Below are positions 50,292 to 58,261 of a stretch of 64,000 nucleotides of DNA, one piece after another. The notes under the pieces are model-generated. The model ran no database searches, was not told where the DNA came from, and saw only the letters and a program-made list of their open reading frames with translations. Both the position numbers and the translations under genes were made by a program. How positions within the stretch are numbered: position 1 is the first letter of the stretch; each line of letters opens with the position of its first letter. This DNA is from Streptomyces lincolnensis (GTDB lineage Bacteria > Actinomycetota > Actinomycetes > Streptomycetales > Streptomycetaceae), in contig NZ_JAIHON010000005.1 of the NCBI RefSeq assembly GCF_021173675.1, positions 372,001-436,000 of the forward strand, written 5' to 3'.

Positions 50292-52496
50292 ATGCCGAAC
50301 TCCGCGACGCCCACGCACTGCCCGTACTGCGCCCTGCAGTGCGGGATGAATCTGACGCCCGTCGAAGGCGGGACCGTCGAGGTGAGCGAGCGCGCGGACT
50401 TCCCGGTGAACCGGGGCGCGCTGTGCGGCAAGGGCCGTACGGCGCCGGCGGTGCTCTCGTCCCGGGTGCGCCTCACCTCCCCGCTGGTGCGCTCCGGGGG
50501 CACGCTCGTGCCCGCCTCCTGGGACGAGGCACTCGACCGGATCGCCGCGGAGTTGTCCCGCACGCGCGCGGAACATGGCCCGGACGCGTGCGGGGTCTTC
50601 GGCGGCGGCGGTCTGACGAACGAGAAGGCGTACACGCTCGGCAAGTTCGCCCGGATCGTGCTCGGCACCTCGCAGATCGACTACAACGGACGGTTCTGCA
50701 TGTCGTCCGCGGCGGCCGGGGGCATCAAGGCGTTCGGCCTGGACCGGGGGCTGCCCTTCCCGCTGGAGGACATCCCGCGGACGGGGTGTGTGATCCTCGT
50801 CGGCTCCAACCCCGCGGAGACCATGCCGCCGTCGCTGCGGTACTTCACCGAACTGCGCGAGAACGGCGGCACGCTGATCGTCATCGATCCGCGCCGCACG
50901 AAGACGGCCGAGCAGGCCGACCTGCATCTGGCGCCCCGCCCCGGCACCGACCTCGCGCTCGCGCTCGGCCTGCTGCACCTGGTCGTCGCCGAGGGGCGGG
51001 TGGACGAGGAGTACGTCCGTGAGCGCACGGTCGGCTGGGAGGAGGCCCGGGCGGCAGCGATGGCCCACTGGCCGGAGTACGTGGAGCGGATCACGGGGGT
51101 GTCCGTGCCCCAACTGCGGGAGACGGTACGGATGTTCTGCGAGCCGGAGGCCGCGATGGTGCTGACCGCGCGCGGGCCCGAGCAGCAGTCCAAGGGCACC
51201 GACACCGTGGGCGCCTGGATCAACCTGTGCCTGGCGACCGGCCGCGCGGGGCGCCCGCTGTCCGGGTACGGCTGCCTGACCGGGCAGGGCAACGGGCAGG
51301 GCGGGCGCGAACACGGCCAGAAGGCCGACCAGTTGCCCGGCTACCGCAAGCTGGACGACCCGGCGGCACGGCGGCACGTGGCCGAGGTGTGGGGCGTGGA
51401 CCCGGACAGCCTCCCCGGGCCGGGACGCAGTGCCTACGAACTTCTGGACGCCCTCGGTACGGACATCAGGTCACTGCTGCTGATGGGGTCCAACCCGGTG
51501 GTGTCGGCGCCGCACGCCGCGCACATCGAGGAGCGGATCAAGTCCCTCGACTTCCTCGCCGTGTGTGACGTCGTGCTGTCGGAGACCGCCGCGCTCGCGG
51601 ACGTCGTCCTGCCGGTCACGCAGTGGGCGGAGGAGACGGGCACGACGACCAACCTGGAGGGCCGCGTGCTGCTGCGGCGCCAGGCGATCACCCCGCCCGA
51701 GGGCGTCCGCAGCGACCTGGAGATCATGCACGAACTGGCCGACCGGCTCGGCGTGGAGAAGGGCTTCCCGACCGACCCCGAGGAGGTCTTCGAGGAACTG
51801 CGACGCGCGAGCGCGGGCGGGGCGGCGGACTACTCCGGCATCACCTACCGCCGCCTGGCCGAGGAGAACGGCGTGTTCTGGCCGTGCCCGGCACCGGAGG
51901 CGGGCCTCGCGGACATCGGGGGCACGGCGGACACCGAGGGCGCCCAGGACCTCGGGGACCTCGGGGATGTCGGGGATGTCGGGGGCACCGCGGACACCCG
52001 GGGCGCCCGGGACAGCGGGAACGGCGAGGTCCATCCGGGCACCCCGCGCCTCTTCCTCGACCGGTTCGCGACGCCGGACGGGCGGGCCCGGTTCGTGCCC
52101 GTCTCGCACCGGGCGTCCGCGGAGGAACCCGACGCCGAGTACCCGGTGCTGCTGACGACGGGGCGGGTGGTGGCGCAGTACCAGTCCGGCGCCCAGACCC
52201 GCCGCGTGGACGAGCTCAACGCCGCCGCGCCCGGCCCGTTCGTCGAACTGCACCCGCGTCTCGCGGAACGGCTGGGCGCGACCGAGGGCGACCCGGTGGC
52301 CGTGGTCTCCCGGCGCGGCCGCGCCGTGGCACCGGCCCGCATCACCACCGCGATCCGCCCGGACACCGTCTTCATGCCCTTCCACTGGTACGGCGAGGGC
52401 CGGGCCAACTCCCTCACCAACCCGGCCCTCGACCCGACCTCCCGCATGCCCGAGTTCAAGACATGCGCGGTACGACTGGAAACGGTGAAGCGGTAG
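50292..52496 (+). CDS. narB: Assimilatory nitrate reductase catalytic subunit (molybdopterin oxidoreductase)
   Basis: 734 residues. The N-terminal [4Fe-4S] ligands are Cys10, Cys13, Cys17 and Cys45 (HCPYCALQCGM, GALCGKG). Molybdopterin blocks: SWDEALDRIAAEL, GFGGLTNEKAYTLGKFAR-like segment, DYNGRFCMSSAAAG with the Cys that ligates Mo, GSNPAETMPPSLRYF, IDPRRTKTAEQAD, TGQGNGQGGREHGQKADQLPG, and C-terminal LLTTGRVVAQYQSGAQTRR with MPFHWYGEGRANSLTNPALDP. This is the Nas/NarB class that reduces nitrate to nitrite in the cytoplasm. Residues about 540-580 carry a low-complexity insertion (9-bp repeats). No transporter or partner gene lies adjacent; nirBD is 7 kb away. Confidence 0.93.
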   Translation: MPNSATPTHCPYCALQCGMNLTPVEGGTVEVSERADFPVNRGALCGKGRTAPAVLSSRVRLTSPLVRSGGTLVPASWDEALDRIAAELSRTRAEHGPDACGVFGGGGLTNEKAYTLGKFARIVLGTSQIDYNGRFCMSSAAAGGIKAFGLDRGLPFPLEDIPRTGCVILVGSNPAETMPPSLRYFTELRENGGTLIVIDPRRTKTAEQADLHLAPRPGTDLALALGLLHLVVAEGRVDEEYVRERTVGWEEARAAAMAHWPEYVERITGVSVPQLRETVRMFCEPEAAMVLTARGPEQQSKGTDTVGAWINLCLATGRAGRPLSGYGCLTGQGNGQGGREHGQKADQLPGYRKLDDPAARRHVAEVWGVDPDSLPGPGRSAYELLDALGTDIRSLLLMGSNPVVSAPHAAHIEERIKSLDFLAVCDVVLSETAALADVVLPVTQWAEETGTTTNLEGRVLLRRQAITPPEGVRSDLEIMHELADRLGVEKGFPTDPEEVFEELRRASAGGAADYSGITYRRLAEENGVFWPCPAPEAGLADIGGTADTEGAQDLGDLGDVGDVGGTADTRGARDSGNGEVHPGTPRLFLDRFATPDGRARFVPVSHRASAEEPDAEYPVLLTTGRVVAQYQSGAQTRRVDELNAAAPGPFVELHPRLAERLGATEGDPVAVVSRRGRAVAPARITTAIRPDTVFMPFHWYGEGRANSLTNPALDPTSRMPEFKTCAVRLETVKR
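51914..52024. repeat. Nested tandem repeats in narB linker
   Basis: Four 9-bp units at 51951-51986 (ctcggggac ctcggggat gtcggggat gtcgggggc) sit between two 36-bp near copies (acatcgggggcacggcggac... at 51914 and gtcgggggcaccgcggacac... at 51978). They encode GGTADT-EGAQD, LGDLGDVGDVG and GGTADT-RGARD. The insertion separates two conserved blocks of the enzyme and keeps frame. Confidence 0.8.
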
Positions 52497-52651
52497 AACA
52501 CGCGCCGCGATCCCGAACTACCTGACGCCATCGGGCCGGTGCGGCGACTCCGCCCCGGCGTGGGACGTCGGAGGGCGCCGCAAAGCCCTGCTCGCGGCCG
52601 AACGGGGTTATCGCGCCCGGGACTTGTCAGGTCGGCGCCCGTGCCGCTCCG

Positions 52652-53080
52652 CTACATCAGGTCGTGGGACTGCCAGTCGCCGCCGGCGATCGGTGTGCCG
52701 TGGGTGCGTAGGTGGATGGTGAGGGTGGGGGCGGCGAGGTACACCCAGGCGGGTGTGCGGTGGCCGTTGGGGAGGAGGGTGACCTTGCGCTCGACGCGTT
52801 CGTAGAGGTTGTGGGTGTCGCCCGGGGTGTACTCCTCCAGGCGGTCCAGCGCGGCCAGCAGCTCCGTGTAGGTCTCGGGGAGGGCGGTGACGAGGTCGCC
52901 GTGCACGACGGCCCCGGGCTGCTCCACGGCGTAGGGATAGCCGGGACCGTCGTAGAGCATCGCGTCGGGGAGGCGGGCGGGGAGTTCGGAGAGGGTGCGG
53001 CCGCGCAGGAAGAGGTCGTGGTTGACCTCGCCGGGGCGGAGGGTGCCGTAGACGAAGAAGGGGAGCCGGGGAGCCGTCAC
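52652..53080 (-). CDS. Gamma-glutamylcyclotransferase-like (AIG2/BtrG) protein
   Basis: 142 residues from a GTG at 53080. The GGCT fold signature FFVYGTLRPGEVNHDLF (Y-G-(S/T)-L-x-x-G) is at the N-terminus, DAMLYDGPGYPYAV follows, and the acidic catalytic region is LDRLEEYTPGDTHNLYERV (Glu of the E-x-Y segment). Such proteins cyclise gamma-glutamyl amines or act as small amide-cleaving enzymes; substrate unknown. Divergent from the M4 protease. Confidence 0.88.
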   Translation of the reverse strand: MTAPRLPFFVYGTLRPGEVNHDLFLRGRTLSELPARLPDAMLYDGPGYPYAVEQPGAVVHGDLVTALPETYTELLAALDRLEEYTPGDTHNLYERVERKVTLLPNGHRTPAWVYLAAPTLTIHLRTHGTPIAGGDWQSHDLM

Positions 53081-53123
53081 AGAAACGATTCTCTCCCCTC
53101 ACACACCTCCTCAGACGCGCCCT

Positions 53124-53138
53124 GGACATGACATGTCC
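53124..53138. promoter_or_regulatory. Perfect palindrome upstream of the M4 protease
   Basis: GGACATG-a-CATGTCC: 7-bp perfect arms around a single A, in the 132-bp divergent gap between the GGCT-like gene and the protease gene, 75 bp before the protease start. Candidate operator for a regulator not encoded nearby. Confidence 0.5.
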
Positions 53139-53212
53139 GGAGCACCTTGACTCGTCGTCACCAGCATCAGCGCCGCGCCCTCGCGCCTCCGGGCGCCCTC
53201 CTTAGGAGATCG

Positions 53213-54859
53213 ATGAGTCGGATACGGCCGTATGTCCGAGGTTCCCGTCTCGCCACCGCCGGTGTGGCACTCACCGGCGCCACCCTGGTGGCCGCCGCGC
53301 TCTCCCCCACCGCCGACGCGGCCGACCGGCCGACCCGGGCCACCGCTGTCGACAACGCCGCCGCGGTGCTCGTGGAGCGGGCCGCGCAGCTCGGTCTCAC
53401 CTCCGCCCAGGGGACGAAGGTCCGGGACGTCGTCGTCGACAAGGACGGCACCCAGCACGTCCGCTACGACCGGACCTACCGTCACCTGCCCGTGCTCGGC
53501 GGTGACTTCGTGGTCCACCTGGCCCCGGACGGCTCGTACCGCGGCGCCGACCGCGCGACGAGGAGCGCGGTGTCCCTGCCCGACGTCACTCCCGCGCTGT
53601 CGGCACCGAAGGCCGCCGATCTCGCGGTCAACGCCCTCAAGGCCGTGAACCTCGGCGAGACCCTGAAGCGGCTGACGGCCAGGCCCCGGCTGGTCGTGGA
53701 CGCCCTGCACGGCGCCCCGAAGCTGGCCTGGCGGACCGACGCCGTCGCCCAGGACTCCCACGGCAACCCGGTCGCCCGCACGGTCCTGACCGACGCCGGC
53801 ACCGGCGGCCAGATCGACGCCTGGGACTCCGTCGAGACGGCGACGGGCGACGGCAGGTCCCTGTACGGCGGCACGGTCCCGCTGGAGACGACCCTGTCGG
53901 GATCGACGTACCAGTTGAAGGACGCGACGCGCGGGAACACGTACACCGGTGACGCGGCCAACAAGACCGACCTGTGCCTGCTGACCGTGTGCCTCAACCG
54001 TGCGCCCTCGACGGTCTTCACCGACGCGGACAACCACTGGGGCACGGGGTCCACCGCGGACCGCGCCACCGCCGCCGTCGACGCGCAGTACGGCACCGAC
54101 GTCACCTGGGACTACTACAAGGACGTCCACGGCCGCAACGGCATCGCGGGCGACGGCAAGGGCTCCTACAACCGCGTCCACTACGGCACCAACTACAACA
54201 ACGCCTTCTGGGACGACACCTGCTTCTGCATGACCTACGGCGACGGCGACGGCACCCAGCTGGGCCCGCTGGTGTCGCTGGACGTGGCGGGCCACGAGAT
54301 GACACACGGCGTGACCTCGAAGACGGCCGCGCTGACCTACTCGGGCGAGTCAGGCGGCCTGAACGAGGCCACCTCCGACATCTTCGGCACCCTGGTGGAG
54401 TTCCACGCCGACAACGCCTCCGACCCCGGCGACTACCTCATCGGCGAGAAGGTCGTCCGCTCCGGCTTCGCGCGGGACGCCCTGCGGTACATGGACAAGC
54501 CCTCCAGGGACGGCAGCTCGGCCGACTACTGGAGCGGTTCGCTGGGCGACCTCGACGTCCACTACTCCTCGGGCGTCGCGAACCACTTCGCCTACCTGCT
54601 GGCGGAGGGCAGCGGACCGAAGACCGTCAACGGGGTCGCCTATGACTCCCCCACCCACGACGGCTCCACGGTCGAGGGCATCGGGCGGGACAAGCTCGGC
54701 GCCATCTGGTACCGGGCTCTCACGGTCTACATGACGTCCTCGACGAACTACACGGGAGCGCGTACGGCGACGCTGAGCGCGGCGAAGGACCTGTACGGGG
54801 CGGGCAGCACCGAGTACGGCGCGGTGGCGGCGGCCTGGAGCGCGGTCAACGTGAAGTGA
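53213..54859 (+). CDS. Secreted neutral metalloprotease, M4 (thermolysin) family
   Basis: 548 residues from the ATG at 53213 (AGGAG five bases upstream). Signal peptide ending in a TADAA-type site near residue 36, an FTP/PepSY propeptide (about 45-200, with VRYDRTYRHLPVLGGDFVVHLAPDG), then the peptidase: zinc motif HEMTH at about residue 361 (VAGHEMTHGVT), the third ligand Glu in GGLNEATSDIFG, and the catalytic His segment near VHYSSGVANHFAYLL. Degrades proteins outside the cell. A strong hairpin terminator follows. Confidence 0.95.
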   Translation: MSRIRPYVRGSRLATAGVALTGATLVAAALSPTADAADRPTRATAVDNAAAVLVERAAQLGLTSAQGTKVRDVVVDKDGTQHVRYDRTYRHLPVLGGDFVVHLAPDGSYRGADRATRSAVSLPDVTPALSAPKAADLAVNALKAVNLGETLKRLTARPRLVVDALHGAPKLAWRTDAVAQDSHGNPVARTVLTDAGTGGQIDAWDSVETATGDGRSLYGGTVPLETTLSGSTYQLKDATRGNTYTGDAANKTDLCLLTVCLNRAPSTVFTDADNHWGTGSTADRATAAVDAQYGTDVTWDYYKDVHGRNGIAGDGKGSYNRVHYGTNYNNAFWDDTCFCMTYGDGDGTQLGPLVSLDVAGHEMTHGVTSKTAALTYSGESGGLNEATSDIFGTLVEFHADNASDPGDYLIGEKVVRSGFARDALRYMDKPSRDGSSADYWSGSLGDLDVHYSSGVANHFAYLLAEGSGPKTVNGVAYDSPTHDGSTVEGIGRDKLGAIWYRALTVYMTSSTNYTGARTATLSAAKDLYGAGSTEYGAVAAAWSAVNVK

Positions 54860-54865
54860 GCGGGC

Positions 54866-54898
54866 GCGGGCCTCCCTGGTTTCGTCGGGGAGGCCCGC
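54866..54898 (+). terminator. Hairpin terminator between convergent genes
   Basis: GCGGGCCTCCC and GGGAGGCCCGC, 11 perfect pairs around an 11-base loop, between the M4 protease stop (54859) and the VOC gene stop (54903). It can serve both strands. Confidence 0.8.
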
Positions 54899-54902
54899 CG
54901 CG

Positions 54903-55343
54903 CTACCGGTCCGCGCCGAAGTCCGGCAGGGTGACCGTGCCGTCCTCGGCCAGCGGGAAGGCCGGGTTGTGGGCGACCTCCCAGGCGTGGCCGTCGGGGT
55001 CGGTGAAGGCGCTGGAGTAGAAGCCGATGGCGTTGACCGCCGGGGGCTTGGTGACGGTCCCGCCGGCCTTCTCCACCAGCGCGAGCAGGGCGTCGACCTC
55101 CGCGTCCGAGCGGACGTTGTGCGCGAGGGCGATCCCCCCGAAGCCGCTCGGCGGCGGCCCGGCCTCCAGGCCGCAGTCCGCGGCCAGCTTCTCACGGCTC
55201 CACAGGACCAGTCCCAGGCCGCCCGCCTGGAAGAAGACGGTCTCCTGGACCTCTTGTCCCCGCCAGCCGAGGGCCTCGTAGAAGGCCTTGGAGCGGGCGA
55301 GATCGGACACTCCCAGCGTGATCAACGTGATGCGCTGCTCCAT
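54903..55343 (-). CDS. VOC-family (glyoxalase-like) protein
   Basis: 146 residues. One vicinal-oxygen-chelate unit pair: ITLITLGVSDLARSKAFYEALGW and, in the second half, VNAIGFYSSAFTDPDGHAWEVAHNP (F-x-D-P-D-G-x-x-W-E, the metal-binding Glu). Substrate and role unknown; single-gene unit. Confidence 0.9.
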   Translation of the reverse strand: MEQRITLITLGVSDLARSKAFYEALGWRGQEVQETVFFQAGGLGLVLWSREKLAADCGLEAGPPPSGFGGIALAHNVRSDAEVDALLALVEKAGGTVTKPPAVNAIGFYSSAFTDPDGHAWEVAHNPAFPLAEDGTVTLPDFGADR

Positions 55344-55599
55344 GGAAACACCGTACTGCGGGGCCCCGCTCCCGGCAGGGCGTCACCCGTTCACACCCCC
55401 GCCCGGCACCCTTCGGACCCACTTTTCCGGGGCACCCTCCAGACCTTGGTGACCTGCTGAAACACCGCGCGGACCACCCCTGGGCGCCTGTTTCCTGACA
55501 CCCATTCATCCTATTTCTGACGCTCTCTCAGGGAGCGCTTCGGGCCCGCTGCCACTTACCTCGGAAGGGCAGCCCCACCGAGAGCCAGAGGGAGCACCG

Positions 55600-56121
55600 A
55601 TGCGCCGTACCGCCCGCCTGCTGACCACTGCCGTGTGCGCCGTGGCCGTCGCGGGCCCGGCCGCCGCGCCCGCGTACGGCGGTGACACCGGGACGCTGGA
55701 GGTGTACCCCTCCACGGTCGTGCCGGGCGGGCAGGTCACGGTGAACACGGCGGCGTGCGGGAACGGCGGCACGGTGGCGGGCGACGCCAGCGCGGTGGGC
55801 GCGGGCGCGTTCACGCTGGCGCCGAGCGCGCGCGACGGCGAGGCGATCGGGCGGTTCCGGGTGCCGCCGAGCGCGCAGCCGGGGACGTACGAGATCGCCG
55901 GGACCTGCGCGGAGAGCGGTCGGCGGGTCGCGGGCGACCTGGTGGTCACGCTCACGTCCGCACGGCAGCAGGTGTCTCCCCGGGGCAGTGTGAAGACGGG
56001 GGTCGGCGGCGCTCTGGGCCCCGATCCCGTGCAGACCGCGGCCGGCGTGGCGGCTCTCGCCGTCGCCGCCGCGGGCGGTACCTGGCTCCTGCATCGCCGG
56101 GCGAGAGGCGACGGGATCTGA
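55600..56121 (+). CDS. Secreted/membrane-anchored protein linked to sortase
   Basis: 173 residues. Signal peptide MRRTARLLTTAVCAVAVAGPAAAPAYG, an Ig-like/beta domain (GTLEVYPSTVVPGGQVTVNTAACG ... PGTYEIAGTCAESGRRV) with two Cys, then a hydrophobic segment VQTAAGVAALAVAAAGGTWLL and a basic end HRRARG. There is no LPxTG motif before the helix, so it is probably held by the helix. It lies 130 bases upstream of a class F sortase gene and this pairing is common in streptomycetes, where the protein is of unknown function. Confidence 0.85.
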   Translation: MRRTARLLTTAVCAVAVAGPAAAPAYGGDTGTLEVYPSTVVPGGQVTVNTAACGNGGTVAGDASAVGAGAFTLAPSARDGEAIGRFRVPPSAQPGTYEIAGTCAESGRRVAGDLVVTLTSARQQVSPRGSVKTGVGGALGPDPVQTAAGVAALAVAAAGGTWLLHRRARGDGI

Positions 56122-56252
56122 CGGACACCCTCCGCTGTCCGTCCGCCGGTACCGCATGTCCCCTCCCCCTCCGGGTCCGACGCCCCTCGCGGCCCGGAGG
56201 GGGAAGGAGGGCGCGGCCGAAGTCACCATGCCCGGGTCGGGAGAGGGTCGCC

Positions 56253-56897
56253 ATGCGCAGGTTCGGCAACACCGCCATAGCGGGCGTGACCGTGGTGGCC
56301 CTGTGTTCCGGGGCGTGGCTGTTGCGCAGTGGTGCCGAGACGCACGCGCCGCCGCAGCCGTCCGCCGCGCAGGCGCACGTCGGCCGGGACGACGGCCCGG
56401 CGCGGTCCGCACGGTACGAGCGCTCCGCACCGGCCCTGCCGCCCTCCCCGCCCGACCGGATCCGCATCCCCTCGATCCGGGTGGACGCCCCGCTGACGGG
56501 GCTGGGGCTGACCGGGACCGGCAGTCTCGACGTGCCGCCGGCGCGGCACGAGAACCTCGCGGGCTGGTACGAGGCCGGGACCACTCCCGGTGAGACGGGC
56601 ACCGCGATCGTCGCCGGGCATGTCGACAACGCCGACGGGCCCGCCGTCTTCTACGCCCTCGGCGCCCTGAAGAAGGGCGATGCCATCGAGGTGGACCGTC
56701 GGGACGGCGGGGTCGCGGTGTTCACGGTGGACGCGGTGGAGGTGTACAAGGCCACCGGCTTTCCCGACGCGAAGGTGTACGGGGCGGCCGCGCGGCCCGA
56801 GCTCCGGGTGATCACCTGCGGGGGCGGCTACTCACGGACGACCGGCTATCAGGGGAACGTCGTCGTCTTCGCGCACCTGACGGGGAGCAGCCGCTGA
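56253..56897 (+). CDS. Class F sortase
   Basis: 214 residues from the ATG at 56253 (GAGAGGG upstream). N-terminal membrane helix (NTAIAGVTVVALCSGAWLL), a Pro-rich linker, then the sortase fold: DRIRIPSIRVDAPLTGLGLTGTG, catalytic His about residue 122 in VAGHVDN, Cys about 188 in RVITCGGGYSR, and the Arg soon after. Class F enzymes attach proteins to cell wall or to other groups; the natural target in this organism is not evident. The 3' end overlaps the convergent HxlR gene by about 66 bases. Confidence 0.9.
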   Translation: MRRFGNTAIAGVTVVALCSGAWLLRSGAETHAPPQPSAAQAHVGRDDGPARSARYERSAPALPPSPPDRIRIPSIRVDAPLTGLGLTGTGSLDVPPARHENLAGWYEAGTTPGETGTAIVAGHVDNADGPAVFYALGALKKGDAIEVDRRDGGVAVFTVDAVEVYKATGFPDAKVYGAAARPELRVITCGGGYSRTTGYQGNVVVFAHLTGSSR

Positions 56898-57263
56898 CGC
56901 CGGAGCCTCCGGTGTTCCGCCGGCTCCGAGGACGTTCTCCCGGCCCCACGCCCCCAGCGGCGCCAGCGCCTCGTTGAGCGTGGCCCCCCGTGGTGTGAGG
57001 GAGTACTCCACGCGTGGCGGCACCTCGTCGTACGCCTCCCGGTGCACGATGCCGTCCGCCTCCAGCTCCCGCAGGTGCGCCGCCAGCACCTTCTCCGTCA
57101 CCCCCGGCAGCTCCCTGCGCAGCTCGCCGAAGCGGCACGGGCGCACGTGCAGCGCCCACAGGATCAGCACCTTCCACTTGCCGCCGATCACGTCCATCGC
57201 CGCGTCGATCCCGCAGACGTACGCTCCCGGCCGTCGTCCGGTCACCCCTGCCACCCCGGTCAC
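56832..57263 (-). CDS. HxlR-family helix-turn-helix regulator
   Basis: 143 residues if started at the GTG at 57263; GTGs at 57254, 57245 and 57338 are also in frame. The HxlR domain is AAMDVIGGKWKVLILWALHVRPCRFGELRRELPGVTEKVLAAHLRELEADGIVHREAYDEVPPRVEYSLTPRG across the middle (given here only as family description: winged helix with the K-W-x-x-x-I-L motif), preceded by CGID with the sensing Cys typical of the family. Three 9-bp units (gtgaccggg gtggcaggg gtgaccgga) give three possible starts. It faces an imine-reductase-like gene 93 bases away with AAGTGCGTACTT between, so it likely represses it. Confidence 0.85.
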   Translation of the reverse strand: MTGVAGVTGRRPGAYVCGIDAAMDVIGGKWKVLILWALHVRPCRFGELRRELPGVTEKVLAAHLRELEADGIVHREAYDEVPPRVEYSLTPRGATLNEALAPLGAWGRENVLGAGGTPEAPASAAAPRQVREDDDVPLIAGRP

Positions 57264-57308
57264 CCCTCCCCTGCCTGGATCCTTTCCCGGCGGTAACCAC
57301 CCACTCCG

Positions 57309-57320
57309 AAGTGCGTACTT
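57309..57320. promoter_or_regulatory. Operator-like AAGTgcgtACTT element
   Basis: A 12-bp near-palindrome between the HxlR gene and the divergent dehydrogenase, ending 36 bases before the latter. GTAC..ACTT-type half-sites are common for HxlR repressors; assignment inferred. Confidence 0.45.
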
Positions 57321-57355
57321 GAGCAGGTCGTTCACCACCGACGAGCCTAAACGCC

Positions 57356-58261
57356 ATGACTGACAACGCACCCGTATCAAGCACCCGCACGCCCCGGACC
57401 CCGCTCACCCTCCTCGGCACCGGTGCCATGGGCACCGCCCTGGCCCGCGCCTGGCTCGCCGCCGGGCACCCCGTCACCGTCTGGAACCGCACTCCCGCCC
57501 GCGCCGAGGCACTCGCGGCCGAGGGCGCGACGGTCGCCGCGAGCGCCGCCGGGGCGGTGGCCGCGAACCGTCTCGTGATCGCCTGCCTGCTCGACGACGC
57601 CTCCGTGGGCGAGGCCCTCGACGGAGCCGACCTCACCGGCCGCGACCTGGTGAACCTGACCACCGGCACGCCCGCGCAGGGCCGGGCCCGGGCCGCCTGG
57701 GCCGAGGAGCGCGGCGCGCGTTTCCTGGACGCCGGGATCATGGCCGTACCGCCGATGATCGGGGCCGCCGATTCAGGGGCGTACGTCTTCTACAGCGGTT
57801 CCGCCGCGCTCTTCGAGGAGCACCGGGACACCCTCGCGGTGCCCGCCGGGACGTCCTACGTCGGGGCGGACCCGGGGTTCGCCGCGCTGCACGACGTGGC
57901 GCTGCTGAGCGCGATGGAGGGGATGTTCGCGGGCATCACGCACGCCTTCGCGCTGATCCGCCGTGAGGACATCGCGCCGAAGGACTTCGCCCCGCTGCTC
58001 CAGGGCTGGCTCACCGCGATGGCGCCCATGGTCCACACCGCCGCCGACCAGCTGGAGAGCGGCGACTACGGCAAGGGGGTCGTCTCCAACCTGGCCATGC
58101 AGGTCGCGGGCAACGCCACCCTGCTGCGCACGGCCGAGGAGCAGGGTGTGAGCCCCGAGCTGCTGACGCCGTACATGGCCCTGATGGAGCGCCGTCTCGC
58201 GGCCGGGAACGGCCACGAGGACACCAGCGGACTGGTCGACCTGCTCACCACCGGGTCCTAG
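57356..58261 (+). CDS. NADP-binding imine reductase / 6-phosphogluconate dehydrogenase-like protein
   Basis: 301 residues. Rossmann N-terminus PLTLLGTGAMGTALARAWLAAGHPVTVWNRT (G-x-G-x-M-G and the R-T pair for NADP), LVNLTTGTPAQGRA in the substrate-side loop, FLDAGIMAVPPMIG, and a helical C-terminal domain (YVGADPGFAALHDVALLSAMEGMFAG). The sequence fits imine reductases better than true 6PGDH or HIBADH, because the catalytic Lys is replaced (DVALLSAM where HIBADH has K-x-x-N). Probably regulated by the HxlR protein next door. Its TAG overlaps the convergent TSUP stop within a CTAG. Confidence 0.85.
   Translation: MTDNAPVSSTRTPRTPLTLLGTGAMGTALARAWLAAGHPVTVWNRTPARAEALAAEGATVAASAAGAVAANRLVIACLLDDASVGEALDGADLTGRDLVNLTTGTPAQGRARAAWAEERGARFLDAGIMAVPPMIGAADSGAYVFYSGSAALFEEHRDTLAVPAGTSYVGADPGFAALHDVALLSAMEGMFAGITHAFALIRREDIAPKDFAPLLQGWLTAMAPMVHTAADQLESGDYGKGVVSNLAMQVAGNATLLRTAEEQGVSPELLTPYMALMERRLAAGNGHEDTSGLVDLLTTGS

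Noticed and set aside
57264..57338. Longer start (GTG 57338) for the HxlR regulator
   Set aside because: It would cover the AAGTgcgtACTT operator-like element and leave only 17 bases to the divergent start; GTG 57263 gives normal family length. Not excluded.
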